Below are positions 26,939 through 39,800 of a DNA stretch of 64,000 bases, piece after piece. The stretch spans positions 23,131,581 through 23,195,580 of the forward strand of contig CM022673.1 of assembly GCA_012295275.1 (NCBI GenBank), given 5' to 3'. The translations under genes and the position numbers were made by a program. The stretch is from Chrysomallon squamiferum (taxonomy: Eukaryota > Mollusca > Gastropoda > Neomphalida > Peltospiridae). Each line of letters opens with the position of its first letter. Position 1 is the stretch's first letter. The notes under the pieces were generated by a model that was given only the letters and a program-made list of their open reading frames with translations, did no database searches and was not told the DNA's origin.

Positions 26939-27809
26939 CCAATATGAGTATTAGATAATGTACATTTGAAAAAAAAAAATTAAATTTAAAACATCCGTTT
27001 GTATATATTAATCAAATGTATACACAAACATGAAGACAAGCGTATAAAAATACCCCATCACACACACACACACAAACAAACACACACACACAAAAACAAA
27101 CATACATTGTTGTATACGTACCCATCCATGCACAAAAATATAGTGAAGGTACGTACATATCCTATAAAAATTTATTCATTCATACTTAATACGTATATAC
27201 ATAAAATTAATGTAAAAAACAAACATATATGAAAAAAAAATTGATAATATTAATGTATCTTACCATATAAATGTAATTATTGCAACAATGTGCGTAATTA
27301 ACGACAAAAAAGATGTCCGAGAAAGATGAATGTGATTCTGATCATTATAAATTAATGAAATGCTTGAAAAAATATTAAGATCACAAAATTTCTAAGTATG
27401 AAAATTATTTTTGGATACCTTTCATTTATTTGTTCTGTAAAGAAATAAAAAATAAATAAAATTTCATAAGAAATGATTATTTGTGATAAATATGAAAAAA
27501 TATTACATATTTAACAAATGATTATTTCGTAATGATTAATTCACTAAAATAACAAAAATTTGTTTAAACTTATAACAATTACTTTAAACAAATTTAAATA
27601 ACGTAGTGTCAAATAACAAAATTCGTACCAGCCTATATATATATATATATATAAAACACAGTTATATACAACAACTTGAGCATACACAAACGCACAAACC
27701 CACGCACTCATACATATTCAAAATCAAACAATTTCATTTCACATTATTTAAATAAGTTAAGTAATAACTTTAGTTACGGTCATTATATAACATGTTTTAC
27801 ATAACATAG

Positions 27810-27925
27810 AAAGATAAATAAATAAATGAATGAATAAATAAATAAATAAATAAATAAATAAATATTGAAAGATAAAAACAGACTTTTTTCTCAGGGACCA
27901 TTTTTTTTTTTTTTTTTTTTTTTTT
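27810..27925. repeat. (AAAT)n repeat and nearby poly-T
   Basis: Roughly twelve AAAT-type units at 27810-27862, then about 30 nt of unique sequence, then a 25-nt T run at 27901-27925. Confidence 0.88.
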
Positions 27926-28593
27926 AATTGCAATTTTACAGTGTTAATGAGAATATTTAAAATATTTACAATGAGATAATTACAGAAATAATTATGGAAA
28001 TATCTGAACATATCATAACTTCACAACTTTATTATAATTTATGTGTATGAATTTTTGGAATATTTACACATTATGATTATATACAGTGAAATCAAAGAAT
28101 ATTTCCAGTTTATAATAGTTATCATACATTGCACACTATTTCAGTTTTGAAATATTTAAAGTCGATATTAATAATTATTTTTAATTTTGCTTTGAATAAT
28201 CGTTTTAACATTATAGATTACATATTATATAATACATATTATAAAATTCAAACTATTTGATTTTTTTAAAAACATAATTTATCAAGAAAAGTATATACAT
28301 CTCAACGTTTCGGTGGATATTTGTGATAAATATTTAATTAAAAATAATGTGGATAATGATTGAAAAGGAATAATATCTGAATTTAAAAATGAACGGCTAA
28401 AATATGAATGTATTGTTTTATATCAACAACAAAAATTATTATTAATATTATCACTACTACTAAAAGCAAGCTATTTGTTTAAATATTCAAATTTGTAGTC
28501 GTCTAAGCTAAATATTATTATTTGTTAAATTATTAATTATATGAAAAAATTGAAGAATTTAAAATTACTAATATTGCGATTGTTTGGTTGTAA

Positions 28594-28599
28594 TTTATT
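28594..28599 (-). terminator. Possible CDK5R1 polyadenylation signal
   Basis: TTTATT on the + strand is AATAAA in the sense of CDK5R1, about 490 nt past its stop codon. Similar hexamers recur farther out in this AT-rich DNA, so this is only a candidate. Confidence 0.2.
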
Positions 28600-28647
28600 T
28601 TGCTTAGAAATAATAAAAAGTTCTGTAAACAATATCATTATTGGCGT

Positions 28648-28648
<1 letters not shown>

Positions 28649-28683
<35 letters not shown>
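28649..28683. repeat. Poly-T run downstream of CDK5R1
   Basis: A 35-nt T run on the + strand, which is an A run in the sense of CDK5R1. A minus-strand AATAAA lies just beyond it at 28594-28599. Confidence 0.9.
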
Positions 28684-28684
<1 letters not shown>

Positions 28685-29086
28685 TTTCTTTCTTTCTGTT
28701 GATTATTAAATAATATTACTGGTTATATTGTTTTAAAATTTGTTATTATTAATGTTGTTTCGTGTATTTTCATAAAACTGATAAATATTAATCAAATGTG
28801 TTTCCTTTGTGCGAAGACCGAAAACAAAAGAAAACCATTACGAATGTTGTGACACTGTGCGCATAGCACCCAGCCAAAGGAAGCCCTCGGTTTTCTGTTC
28901 ATCAGGTCGCTCTCCAGGGCCACAAATTCCTCAGCGTTCTTCTGGGAATAAATCGATAACAAACTCTTCCAAGTCAATTAACAGTCTTTAAATTCAGTTC
29001 TCTGAGCGAAATATAATAATACAAAATTAAAAGAAATGTTACCGATCAGTACTTTTTTCATCGCTGGAGTTAATGTACTAAAACAT

Positions 29087-29953
29087 TCACACACAGGGCG
29101 AATAACTTTTCAGTTCAGTGAATATTTCTGTAAAAAATCCTGGATCGCGATTTATTTTCAGCATTCCACTACTTAATTTTCTAACGATGAGTATGGTGCG
29201 GTCCCAGAATTTTTCTTTGTCGTCCTCTACCAGAAATGGTTTTAACGGGTAGCTGATTTCGTTGCCCATGTAAGAATACGACAAATAAAGGCATGTCAAA
29301 ACTGCGGCCTGAAGATCGTGTTCTGTTTCCACGTCGCTCGACACAATGTCTCTGACCAAAAGAAAAACAAATACGACATTAGCTGGGTTGATGAATGCTA
29401 TGTCTTGCCATCCCTGAAGCAAAAGAGAACGGTCTACCGACCGCAACCAGATTATGAGATCGCTTCCTTCGAAATGCTTTAATCTCTTGCATTTCTTTTT
29501 CAAATACTCTCCGAGACATTTCAACAGTTCTGAGGTCGATGCCTGAATAACAGTTCGTTTTGGACTGGCACATTTCTCAACCTTTTTCACAACTTTGGTT
29601 TTATTTAGTATCGTTTCGTCTTGTCCCGTTTTCAGATTATAACACGAAATTGACTTCTGAATATTGTTGTTAATGTTCACATTTTCAACATTAAAATTGT
29701 TGTCGATTTTCTCAAACTTCCCTCCGAGATATGCACTGTTTGAAACCTTGATTAAATTTTTCTCTTTCTTTTTCGTATTCACTGTAAATTTCTTCCAGCT
29801 CAAAGCACTAAGAAAAATGGTGTGTCTTTTGAAATTCTTGTCTTTCTGTTGGTTTTTGGCATTGTTCAAAACTTCGTAATTGAAATTGTTCAGGTTTATG
29901 TCTTCATACAGCGGTTTTCTTGGCCGCGGCGAAAACGACAACACGGTTCCCAT
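29087..29953 (-). CDS. CDK5R1: Cyclin-dependent kinase 5 activator, p35 type
   Basis: This 288-residue single-exon protein binds and activates CDK5, controlling neuronal migration, neurite growth and synaptic function. It starts [13 protein letters not shown]: Gly2 begins an N-myristoylation signal that anchors p35 to membrane, and Ser8-Pro9 matches a known CDK5 autophosphorylation site. A basic segment follows ([18 protein letters not shown], ~38-55), then an Asn/Lys-rich linker (~60-128), SPKR at 130-133 in place of the vertebrate TPKR, and the cyclin-fold activator domain (~134-285). Strongly conserved blocks are [33 protein letters not shown] and [20 protein letters not shown]. Human p35 is 307 aa, so the length is normal. 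The ATG has A at -3 and G at +4. The human gene also has a single coding exon, so lack of introns does not imply a retrocopy. The linker lacks the TF-AQ calpain site. Confidence 0.97.
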   Translation of the reverse strand: MGTVLSFSPRPRKPLYEDINLNNFNYEVLNNAKNQQKDKNFKRHTIFLSALSWKKFTVNTKKKEKNLIKVSNSAYLGGKFEKIDNNFNVENVNINNNIQKSISCYNLKTGQDETILNKTKVVKKVEKCASPKRTVIQASTSELLKCLGEYLKKKCKRLKHFEGSDLIIWLRSVDRSLLLQGWQDIAFINPANVVFVFLLVRDIVSSDVETEHDLQAAVLTCLYLSYSYMGNEISYPLKPFLVEDDKEKFWDRTILIVRKLSSGMLKINRDPGFFTEIFTELKSYSPCV

Positions 29954-30511
29954 ATTTAATGGTTCTGAAAATCAGATCTGCGATAAAATGTCCGTTTGAA
30001 AAGCTTGGAATCTAGATATTGCTTGAAATCATAACATATTTGTAGCTAAAGATATACTCTTTCAGTATGTATCCTTAGTTAATAAATCCAAAAAGTTCAC
30101 AGTTTTTCTTTTTTGTAATTAGAATTTGAAAGCGCCTCAACGGATGTATGTTCTCCATATAGCCATTTTCTTGAATTTCTGCCTAATCAATATAAATAAT
30201 GCAGCAATGACATCATCACCTTGGAGATGCTACTGAGCGCATTGGGATCCAATCAGATTGCTTCCTCGTCCAGCTCTTCCGATCGATTTTACCCCCAGAA
30301 ACACGGTAAAAGATCCGAATTATATTTTACATTCAGATCAATAATATAACCATAACAATATTCAACCTGAGTGGTTAAACAGACTTAAAGAAGAAAATGC
30401 AGGTTTTTATTACAAATTAAATATTTTGGTATTTCATTCTGGAAGTAGCATTATAAAAACATATTTAGTAACCAAAAAAAACCAACAAAAAAGAGAAAGA
30501 AATAAAATGGT

Positions 30512-30554
30512 AAAAAAAAAAAAAAAAAAGAAGAAAAAAAAAAAAAAAAAAAAA
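30512..30554. repeat. Poly-A run with single G interruptions
   Basis: A-rich homopolymer, the source of a spurious poly-Lys reading frame. Confidence 0.9.
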
Positions 30555-32055
30555 CATTGCAGGAAACAAAATATTTACAGCTGCAGTATGAACATAATTA
30601 TTTCGTCATTTTAAATGAGTGATTTTCACTTCTCTTCAAAAGGCTTTTTAGACACACGAGCGGGCATATATGTATAAATAGTGTGTATGTATCCCTGCGT
30701 GCATGTGTACACGCAGTTGTACATATATCTCTGTTCGGATGTATGTTTAAATAATCGTATATGCATGTATATGTTTAATGATGCATACACACGTGGAGTG
30801 ATGTATGCATTCATTAATTTATATGTGTGCATGATAATATGCATGTATTTGAAAAAAAGCACGTGTGTATAGTATATATATAAGTTTTGCATATATGTGT
30901 CTGTACATTTTTTTTCTCTGAATATTATTATTTATTTTTGTTATTATTATTTGTCGAAATGACACGCACTGTTGCTGTTACTGTCGTACAGTCATGTTAA
31001 CTGAGATTCCATTAGATAATGGGTTAACGTCATTACTCTAATGTTCCTGTTGATATTGACCGAATAAACAGGAGTCAACAAACATCGAGCAATGGATTAA
31101 CGTGTGCAGAAAGCGCAAACAGGTGAACTGGTTTCAGTCTGACATTATATCGATTATTATCTGGCCAACAGTCATTAAATATTCTGCCTCTTCCTAAAGA
31201 AGATGAATGATTCGGATCAATAAGTAAACGCAGAATAGGGGAACGCACTCAGTTTCAGAAACGAGCAAAATAAAGCATTTTGCTTAACGGTCTCCTTAAT
31301 TCGCTGCATTTTTTCTTTGTTTCTTTATTTTATTATCACATTATTTATTTATTATTAGTGAAACATATGTATTATTTAAATTATATGTATAACAATGATA
31401 GCGCTCACCCCTTTTTTCATATAATTGAACTACTCCTGTTTTTAACAGATTCTTATATATAACACACATACATCATGGTACAAACAGAACAGTCATTAAC
31501 AGAAGGTAAAATAAATAATGAAAACACTGAACATTGAAAATATTCAAACATAAACATGATGGTGATAAACAAAAATATTACATAATAAACATTTATTTGG
31601 AATAAAAAAATAAGTTTGCTATTAGCTTAGTCTAGCATATAAATGGATAATTGTATAATGACACCTCAACATATTTTTTATTTTTTATTAACAGTTATTA
31701 AGCATATATAGATATTAAAAACATGTATTTGCTTAACAACCTATCAACGCTTTTTTTTATTCTTCATTAGCAGTTATTACGTTTATGTCGATATTTTTTA
31801 TTCCCCCCACACACGGTTTTCAGGAACAGGGAATATCCGCATTGAGTAGGATTAATAAAGCAGTAGATTACTCCTTAGGGAGCAAGAAAAACAGACTTTA
31901 AAAAATAACAAATCTAATCCATGTTGGAACAATGTAAATGAAGAAATAGATGGCGAGAATAACAGAACACTATCCAATAAATATAACACTTGTAAACTTA
32001 TTTAATTTTAGGTAAATTTAAACTATTTTTGAAAAATAAGCGAATAGCTCTAACG

Positions 32056-32075
32056 ATGTTTATTTATTTATTAAT

Positions 32076-32106
<31 letters not shown>

Positions 32107-32271
32107 ATATTATTATTATTAAAGAAAACTAATTTTAAAAAAAGAGAAGAAAGTGGATCTAGTGGCCTATTCGATCTACAAGACATGACAGTAGAAATAC
32201 AACATACGTCGTTCGTGAATAACCCGCCAAACGAAAATCGATTATTGACTCGTAATTATCCACTGGACTGA
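32056..32271 (+). CDS. Doubtful small open frame, membrane-anchor-like
   Basis: An ATG frame of 71 codons. The first ~25 residues are a run of Leu/Ile generated by an (ATT)n/(TTA)n microsatellite. Then come KK, and about 45 polar residues of normal composition ending ENRLLTRNYPLD before a stop. Formally this looks like a one-pass membrane microprotein, but Leu runs arise readily from this microsatellite. I recognise no family. It lies in the CDK5R1-PSMD11 interval and has no evident promoter or polyadenylation partner. Confidence 0.15.
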
Positions 32272-32509
32272 GATTTGTCACTGTGGCTGACTCGTTAGGT
32301 TCCGAGTAGTTCAATTTGTGCTATGAGGCAATCATGACTAAATTCGAATATCGATTTTTCTTCTTTCTTGTTACACGACCGTGCTGTCTTTGAATGTAAT
32401 ACATAAAAAGTGACGAGTTGGTGCGCAACCACTTAATGCCACGTTACATGTCAGTTTTGAAAACTAGGTCATGAAGAAATGGGCCTCTTTCCAGTTAAGT
32501 CAATAGTTT

Positions 32510-32510
32510 A

Positions 32511-32556
<46 letters not shown>
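32510..32556. repeat. (AAT)n microsatellite
   Basis: About 15 AAT units upstream of PSMD11. Confidence 0.92.
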
Positions 32557-32884
32557 TAGTCTAATCTGGTCTAGTTTAGAATGTAGCATATTTTGTTATA
32601 ATATAATAAAGTAGTAGTAATAGTAGTATGATGACGATAAATAACGAGACGAAATATAGGCGACGAAGATCACGAAGATCACGAAGAAATAATAATAATA
32701 ATAACAAAATTTGATAAATAAATAAATATAGGTTTAAAAGATAAAGGAGTTAAATAGAATAAAATTAAATTTCATTTTTTTTAGGATCACCTTTATTCAT
32801 TGTATTGTGATATTTATCATTATTCACTTTTTAATCTGTCTTTTTATATTTTACTTTCTACTCATCTTTTAAAATATATTTCAG

Positions 32885-32911
32885 TTTTTTTTTTTTTTTT
32901 TTTTTTTTTTT
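32885..32911. repeat. Poly-T run
   Basis: About 27 T residues, 270 nt upstream of the PSMD11 start codon. Confidence 0.9.
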
Positions 32912-33182
32912 GAAAATAATAATAAAAAGTATATTTTGTTATAGATAGCTGTTTCTTTCGGTAATATTTTTAGAAATATAGTGCATAATAATTATGATAT
33001 TTCGTCTATCAAACGGATTATATTTAATGTAATTTAACGGAATGGTTTAATCTCTATACTTAATAAAAAAATAATAATAATAAATAAATATGCGATTTTT
33101 AGAAGGGTGTGGCGCTATGAATGCGGTGCGCTGCAGAATAAGACTAAGCCTTGTGGAAGTTAGAGAACAAAGACGAGTAATA

Positions 33183-33756
33183 ATGGCTGCGGTAGAGTTG
33201 GAGAGAGCTCTTGCTTTGCAAACTACAAACAAGTCAGGGGCCATTGATATTTTATCCAATATAGGTATTATTTTTATGATATATGACTCCCAAGTTGTTT
33301 ATCTGAAGAACAATCAGAGTGTTATTTTATAAATATTGTTGTAGTTAGAAATAGTTCAAATAGATTATCCTAAATTCTAAAATTGCTTTATCATTAGTCT
33401 CGATTAAAATACATATTTGTTGGATTCATGACTACTGTATGTCCGTTAATTGTTAGGAGGTCTCGCATTTGAGGTTTATGTAGAAGGCAATTTTCCTAAT
33501 AGTTTTGTTTCTTTGATAATTTAATACATGTTATATACCATTATTGAATGATTTTACCGAATTGTTAGACAGTCCTCCTACTAAACTAATTATTCTAATC
33601 ATCAGTGTCGATATTTGTGTAAAATTAAGTCTGACTTGCATTGCCATGATTTTGTGTTCAGAATTGTTTAATATCAAACAAATAATAAAGCTTTATTATT
33701 TATACAAGTTACAGGTATAATTGATGGACAAACTCAGTATAGACTGTCAGTTTTTG

Positions 33757-33855
<99 letters not shown>

Positions 33856-36800
33856 CTTCCCCTTCCCCTCTTCCCCTTCCCCTTCCCCTTCCCCTCTTAT
33901 ACAGGCTTTTGGTTTTCTCATATTATCCACAGTATTCTGGTTTAGATATCAAAAAGGCTTTCATGATGGAATAGACCAAAATCTATGTTGTCTGCATGTG
34001 GTAAAAAAACTGCTTTATTGTTGTTGTTAAGCATATGCTTATTTTTAAATTATTATTATCAAACAGGGGCGCACACATCTGACAATATTAAAAGGACATA
34101 ACATAAAATATTTAGTTAATATTTAATAGTTAAAACAAAAATGTCTATTTTGTTTTATTAGAAAATATGATGAATCCATACATTGTTCAGGCAAGGTAAT
34201 TGGGCTTTTTCACTGTTTATCTTGAAGTAGTACAAAATTATTACTAAGATAATTTAATTTTAGTGAAAAGAGATTCAGGAGAAGATGAAGAAGAATGGCT
34301 CAAGACAAAGGAGCAGGCTGTTCTCGAACTTGGATCTTTATTAGCAAAGACAAATATGGCCACAGGTATTTCATGTTTTCAGTGTATGTTAAACTGAACT
34401 ATGGGGACAAAATGTTTATCTTATATTAGTTGTAGTGTTCACTGACAACAGATTAACACTGTGTGTGCCATTTAAAAATTCTTCAGTTTCATTTAAACTA
34501 ATTGTAAGAGTATTTAAAAAACAGTTTATGATGTCTGTGTTGTTTTTGTTTTCTTACCTGAATTTTTCTTATATTTATAATAATATGATTTGGCATCACA
34601 GGAAAAACAGATTTATAGTGACCTGAATCAGTAGTTAATTAAAGCTGTAAAACAAATTGTTCTCTTTTCTTACATAATAAAGATATGTTCACATAGTAAG
34701 TATGTATCTGTATAACTGATTTCAGAGCTTGCTGGCCTTATTCGATTTACTCGACCTTTTCTTAGTTTGGTTAGTAAAGCTAAAGCAGCCAAACTGGTCC
34801 GAGCATTGGTTGACTTGTTCCTCGATATGGAAGCAGCCACTGGTAAAGAGGTCAGTTTTTATGTTCAGTGTTTATAACTCAGTACTTTCACGTTAAAATT
34901 ATTTAATATAATTCTGTATTAATGTATCCCCGACTAGTTACTAAGTTATGTGTTTGAATGAAGATATGATGGTAAAGTAAGAAAAATTAGTATTTGAGGT
35001 AAATAAAAAAAAAAGTAAATTTATAATTAGAGAAGCAGTGTAAAACATTTTTAAACTTTGGATTTTTGTCTTGTGCTACATTTCAGTGGTTTTCAGGAGT
35101 AAATAATATACCCACAGGAAGCTTTTCTTGTATATATTAATTTAAAAAGAAAAAAAAGCACTGGTTATTTTATTATACACAAAATTTTTAAGAATTAATT
35201 TTAATATGTGTTTTTACCCTTTGTCTAAAGACAAAGAAAAGTGTATGCCATTTAATTTTTGTAAATTTTGGTTAAGACTATATATTTTATTTTAGGTTGA
35301 ACTTTGTAAAGAATGCATTGATTGGGCCAAAGAGGAGAAAAGGACTTTCTTGCGTCAAGCACTTGAGGTAATTTTAAATCAAGCCTGTAGGTTGAAAACT
35401 AAATGGCTATTTATAAGTGAAAGTTTATTAACCATGAATATTTATACTTATCCAAAGTTAATTGAAGGTACATGAAAGTTCACTCAGATAACAAAGAATT
35501 ATTTTTTTTAGATCATGTAATTTGTATATACGTTTTCAATGCTTACCACTTGCATAAGATGGAGACATTTTGATTCTGTAAATCATTAATCTCATTATTT
35601 TATTTAATATTTTCTTGTTTGTCAATTATTTTATTTTTTATTAATATGTTTAATTTCAGGCACGACTTATTGCAGTTTATTTTGACACCAAGAATTATCA
35701 AGAAGCTCTTCAAATAGGTAATGATTTTTAAAAAAAAACACATTTTTATTAAATAAGATTTTTGTAGCCCTTTGAACTAGTTACTATAATGAAAGTAATA
35801 TGTGTTTTTTAATATTTTTTTTTGCTCTAAATTCTTAAAAATATATTTTCTAACACTTTTTATTGATTATTTTTCTAAAAAAAAAAAATTTGTTATTTTA
35901 AACACAGGATTTTGGTTGAATTATAAACAACTGGCATATTGAGGTTTTATGAATTGATTTTTTTCAAAGTACATCAATTGTATATGTTGACAATGCTATA
36001 GGGTGTATAGAGTAACGTTTTTAGCAAATGCTTGTTAATTTAAAAAAAATTTGTTTAAAAAGTCTTAAAGTGTGAGCTTTTAAGCAGTCTGCCTTTATAA
36101 AGTGAAAACTATCACCAAAATCTTTCTATAGTAATGTCAAAGTCACTGATGTACAAGTGTTCTATGTTTCATTAGAATTGAATAGTCAGTTTCAGAGAAA
36201 TTTTGATTTCAGTATTGCATGCAGATTGAAAAGCACAAAACAAGGAAAACACAAATATAAGAAGAGCAGCCAAACAATTAGACCCTATTACTTATTTCTT
36301 ATTCATGCTTGAAAACTTTAGACATTCAGCCAGTAACTGAGCAATGTATCTTTCTCTTTTAACCAAGTTTTATTGCCCAAAACAAAATGTTCTGAAGTAA
36401 ACAAAGATGAAGTACTGGTTGAAGACAATGACATGAGTCAGATTCATGACGATTCTTGCCATGTGTTGATTTGCTTTCTTACTTGTACTGCCTTGCATAA
36501 GCCACATGTTTTATTCATGATTGCTTTCAGAACTGATTCCTGTTTTGATTTCTTTCCAAGAACCATTTTTAACAGATAAATAGGATAAATGCTTTCCACT
36601 TCATATTCCATAATTAAATATTCTTTTGAATGGTAGGATTAAAAAATTATCAATTATCCAAATGTGATGTAGTTTTCACAACAGAAATCTGTAAAATAGT
36701 ACAGGGGAGGTAACCTAGATCAGTTTCATATGTGATATTAGATTTTTAGTGTGAACGGTTGTCACTATTTCATGGACTTTTTAATAGCAAATGAAAGGAT

Positions 36801-39800
36801 AGCATTAGTAAATGCATTTATACACCATAAAAATGACATTTTTAATGAAACTGAGATGTTGAACCTGAAAGTTGGTATGTTCAGGGATGTAAATCTGCAA
36901 AAAAACTGAAAATCATCAAACCAATCCAGATTCAGCATTTTCTAGTGCTGCTCATTAGTTTATACCTAAAGTCTTTTTTCATGCATGTTAAATGTCTTTT
37001 AAATTCCCTGCATATACTATATTATTTTAAAACTGTTTGTTGTAGCATCTACCTTGTTGAAAGAATTGAAAAAGCTTGATGACAAAGCACTTTTGGTTGA
37101 GGTACAACTTCTAGAAAGCAAAGTTTACCATGCTCTTAGCAATCTCCCAAAAGCACGGTATGTACTGAATTATTGTTCATTTTCATTCCAAATTTTTTAT
37201 GATTAATACCTTTGTCCACAACTATTTGTGAAATGAATTTCTGTAAAAGCTTACATAAAATAAAATACTTTTAGGCAAAAATCAATTTTATGACTTTAAA
37301 CAAGTGATTACCTTACCATGTATAATGTATTCTAGATTCTAGATCTAAATATATTGCATTTTTATTATCAATTTTAAACTGAATATTGAAATATAATTAT
37401 CAGTATTATTGTTGGTACTGTACCCTAACTACAACTGAAAAAAACTTCATTTAAAAGCATTTATTGTAAATATTATTTTAATAATGGTTTGTGTATTTTA
37501 TTTTATTATGACTCAACAGAGCAGCTTTAACATCTGGCAGAACTACCGCTAATGGCATTTATTGTCCTCCAAAATTACAGGCAGCTCTTGATCTTCAATC
37601 AGGTAAATAGCAGTGAACATATTTTCACAGGAAATCTAATTAAAATAATGCCAAACTTGGACAAAAAGAACCATTGCTAGACATTCATTCATTTATAATG
37701 AAATAAATAAAGCTCTTTAACTGAAAATTAGGAATACAAAATACAGTAGTTTTCAGTTGCCAGCAATTGTGGCAGTATTGTAACAGAATGAAAATAATAA
37801 TTAAAAACATTTAATATTTTATTTTAGGTATTCTTCATGCAGCTGATGAGAGGGATTTCAAAACTGCATACTCATATTTCTATGAAGCTTTTGAAGGTTA
37901 CGATTCCATTGACAGCCCAAAAGCTGTAATAGCTCTCAAATATATGCTTATGAGCAAGATAATGCTTAACATGTAAGTTTTTGATATTCATCATGAAGCA
38001 AGAATCGAAGGTTTTTTTATTTTTAACTAGTGATTAAGAAAAAAAACAAAGTACAATGTTTAATTTGAAAGTTTATATTTAACTAATTTATTTGTGAAAT
38101 CTTATACTTTTAATAAACTTGGCTTTATTACCCTGTTGCTCTAAATAATATATAAAGTTTTTGAAAGTATTTAAAATTTTATTTACCTTTTTAAACATCT
38201 TCATTGGTTTGATGAGAATCCTTATAGTGATAATCATATATTAAATAGAATTCAAGAAGTAAAATAAACTTAGATTATGCATTATAGATGTTTTAATGTG
38301 TACATTATTCCATATGATATGATTTATCTTTCTTTTTTTCAGCTCTGATGAGGTAAATACTATTGTAAGTGGAAAGTTAGCACTGAAGTATGCAGGACCT
38401 GAAGTTGAAGCAATGAAAAGTATTGCATCAGCCAGTCACAAGAGATCATTAGCTGACTTCCAGAAAGTAAGATAAAAATTTAATTTAGCTAACAATCAGA
38501 ATGTCACAAAACAATTATCATTCCATACAGGTTGAAAATTAAAATACAGAAAGCTTAAATTACATTGGATTTTGCTTTAAATGTCATTTGTATAATTTTA
38601 TTTTTTAAAAATTAACTAAATTTTATATATATTCTTTTATGTATTTTATTGAATGATTTATTGTTGTCTGTTTTTTTTTTTTTTAAACTTCGTACATTAG
38701 AGAAATGTTTTATAAGGAGGTTTTTTTTTGTTTTTTTAGGGGTCATTATTTATATATACAAATGAACATTACAGTTCAGTATTACAAAGAATTGATTTTA
38801 AGTCTGTAGTGGATTTGTTTTTTTAAACAATATTTTGTGTATTTCAATAATCAAACAGAGGGTTAAATAATAACTCCAAATGTAAACTTGAAAAAGTAGC
38901 TGTATATTTATTAATAATACTGATGATTAGCAATGTAATCATTTCAGACACTGACTATGTACAAGGCACAGCTGGAGGATGACCCTATCGTGTGTGCACA
39001 TTTGAAAACTTTGTATGATAACCTGCTGGAGCAGAACCTATGTCGAATTATTGAACCTTTCTCCCGAGTTCAGGTAAATTAAGATCAATTATTTCAGTAT
39101 AATTTGTAATTTGTAAACTTATAATATCTTATAAATTAAATAAATAAACATTTTAAGAATAAGTAAGGACTTTACCTCAACCATATCTTTCAAAGGCATG
39201 GTTTAAGAGTGCCTGAATATGGCAACATATAATGTTGCTCATTGTTGCATAATATTTATAAAAAAATTTTAATACAAAACAAAATTGATTATATGTTGTT
39301 TTGTTTTTTTATAGGTGGACCATGTTGCTAGTCTTATAAAATTGCCAATTGTGAATGTTGAAAAGAAATTATCACAGATGATATTGGACAAAAAGTTTCA
39401 TGGTGAGATAATTTAAAAATACTTATAATTTATTTAAAATTACTGTTTGTAATATTTCTTTTTTTTTAAAATTATTGTTTCTCTAATTTTAAATGATTTT
39501 AAATTAATTTTTGGTTGATGCAAATAAATCAGATATAATTTCTATTATTTATTTTTTCTTCATATATAATAAAACAGGTATGTGGGTGCAGTGGTAGATG
39601 GGACATAGCCCTTAAATGTTTTATAAATTTCTTCTGTGGCATATTTTTCTCATATAGATGTTTTATTGCATTTGAAATAAACAAACTTATTTTTAAGAAG
39701 TTTTTGACATCATTTTTATAATAAAATAATTATTTATAACTAACTTTAAACATAGTAAATTGTTTTTTAACTGTTTTGGTATTTCACTGTTCTTTGACTA

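Larger units (their letters stand above)
15840..29086. other. 13 kb gene-poor interval between MYO1D and CDK5R1 3' ends
   Basis: The two flanking genes point toward each other, so this interval must contain both 3' UTRs. I find no conserved coding exon. It holds an inverted repeat (17750-17851), an AT tract (19558-19587), a decayed minisatellite (20180-20680), a CA tract (20993-21032), a TACGTA-rich tract (24056-24182), a long CT tract (24713-24797), a 30-32 bp tandem triplet (25781-25870) and several homopolymers. A doubtful minus-strand reading frame at 24795-25003 and a GC-elevated block at 28800-28990 are discussed in the findings. Confidence 0.6.
29954..33182. promoter_or_regulatory. Head-to-head interval between CDK5R1 and PSMD11
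   Basis: A 3.2 kb divergent intergenic region that should hold both promoters. About 200-300 nt upstream of the CDK5R1 ATG is a block richer in unique sequence (30200-30300), with a CRE-like TGACATCA (30208-30215) and CCAAT motifs on both strands (30241-30245 as ATTGG, 30249-30253 as CCAAT). Farther right are a poly-A run (30512-30554), an (ATT)n tract (32080-32125), a higher-complexity stretch with no recognised gene (32270-32500), an (AAT)n tract (32510-32556) and a poly-T run (32885-32911). No CpG-rich promoter is evident. Confidence 0.45.

Noticed and set aside
26590-26958. 122-codon frame on the + strand
   Set aside because: Ends in a poly-Lys run from a poly-A tract, and the rest has no recognisable family or splice context.
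33709-33945. Arg-Glu and Leu-Ser repeat frames on the two strands
   Set aside because: Artefacts of the CT tract in PSMD11 intron 1.
36373-36579. 68-codon frame in PSMD11 intron 5 ([14 protein letters not shown]...)
   Set aside because: Lies inside an intron between exons that join cleanly in the known protein. Possibly a fragment of an old mobile element, but nothing identifies it.
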